A DNA stretch of 5,472 nt from Bacteroidota bacterium (GTDB lineage Bacteria > Bacteroidota > Bacteroidia > Bacteroidales > Prolixibacteraceae). Positions 5,467 through 5,472 of the stretch are shown piece by piece. The notes under the pieces are model-generated. The model saw nothing but the letters and a program-made list of their open reading frames with translations. It was not told the origin of the DNA and did no database searches. The translations under genes and the position numbers were made by a program. Within the stretch, counting starts at the first letter, position 1. Each line of letters opens with the position of its first letter. The stretch spans positions 1 through 5,472 of the forward strand of contig JABMPI010000766.1 of the NCBI GenBank assembly GCA_013203755.1, written 5' to 3'.

Positions 5467-5472
5467 TGAATT

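Larger units (their letters stand above)
5118..5472. other. Intergenic region with no credible gene
   Basis: These 355 bases contain no open frame with family resemblance or normal coding character. The one longer minus-strand frame (5197-5382) runs through the palindromes and is an artefact of them. The first 128 bases show only an 8-base direct repeat, GCTAACAG, at 5124-5131 and 5196-5203, and a small inverted repeat, GAAAAAT and ATTTTTC around one G, at 5231-5245. The rest is occupied by two palindromic repeats and an edge hairpin. Confidence 0.7.

Overview
The window looks like a chromosomal segment from a member of the Bacteroidota, perhaps a Marinilabiliales- or Prolixibacteraceae-like lineage. 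The support is AT-rich DNA, A/T-rich leaders mostly without Shine-Dalgarno sites, a match to the Bacteroidota -33/-7 promoter form (TTTG ... TAnnTTTG), and dispersed GTCATT-type palindromes at the right edge. The phylum is well supported; the family is a guess.

Positions 1-3744 read as one plus-strand operon with gaps of only 9-30 bases. It runs: the 3' end of an unidentified gene, a lipoprotein with a sugar-isomerase-like cupin domain, a small VOC (glyoxalase-fold) protein, DhaK, DhaL, and a close homologue of LsrF. LsrF is the thiolase that ends autoinducer-2 (AI-2) breakdown in enterobacteria. A strong hairpin right after lsrF (3758-3789) probably ends the transcript.

The central point is that an LsrF thiolase is encoded next to a two-subunit dihydroxyacetone-type kinase, with no FGGY kinase (LsrK), ABM-fold isomerase (LsrG), Lsr transporter or LsrR visible. 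A coherent but unproven reading is a catabolic route in which a small ketose or diketone (AI-2/DPD or a related deoxyketose) is phosphorylated by DhaKL, rearranged by the VOC and/or cupin protein, and cleaved by LsrF to an acyl-CoA and dihydroxyacetone phosphate. No DhaM is present, so the phosphoryl donor (ATP or a PTS protein encoded elsewhere) is open.

Positions 3745-4739 hold a separate gene for a DUF1097 membrane protein, flanked by intergenic regions with hairpins. It could be a permease for the pathway, but that is inferred only from proximity. Positions 4740-5117 encode a DUF423 membrane protein, probably unrelated. Positions 5118-5472 contain no credible gene but carry two adjacent imperfect palindromes of related design, typical of dispersed intergenic repeats, plus a small hairpin at the edge.
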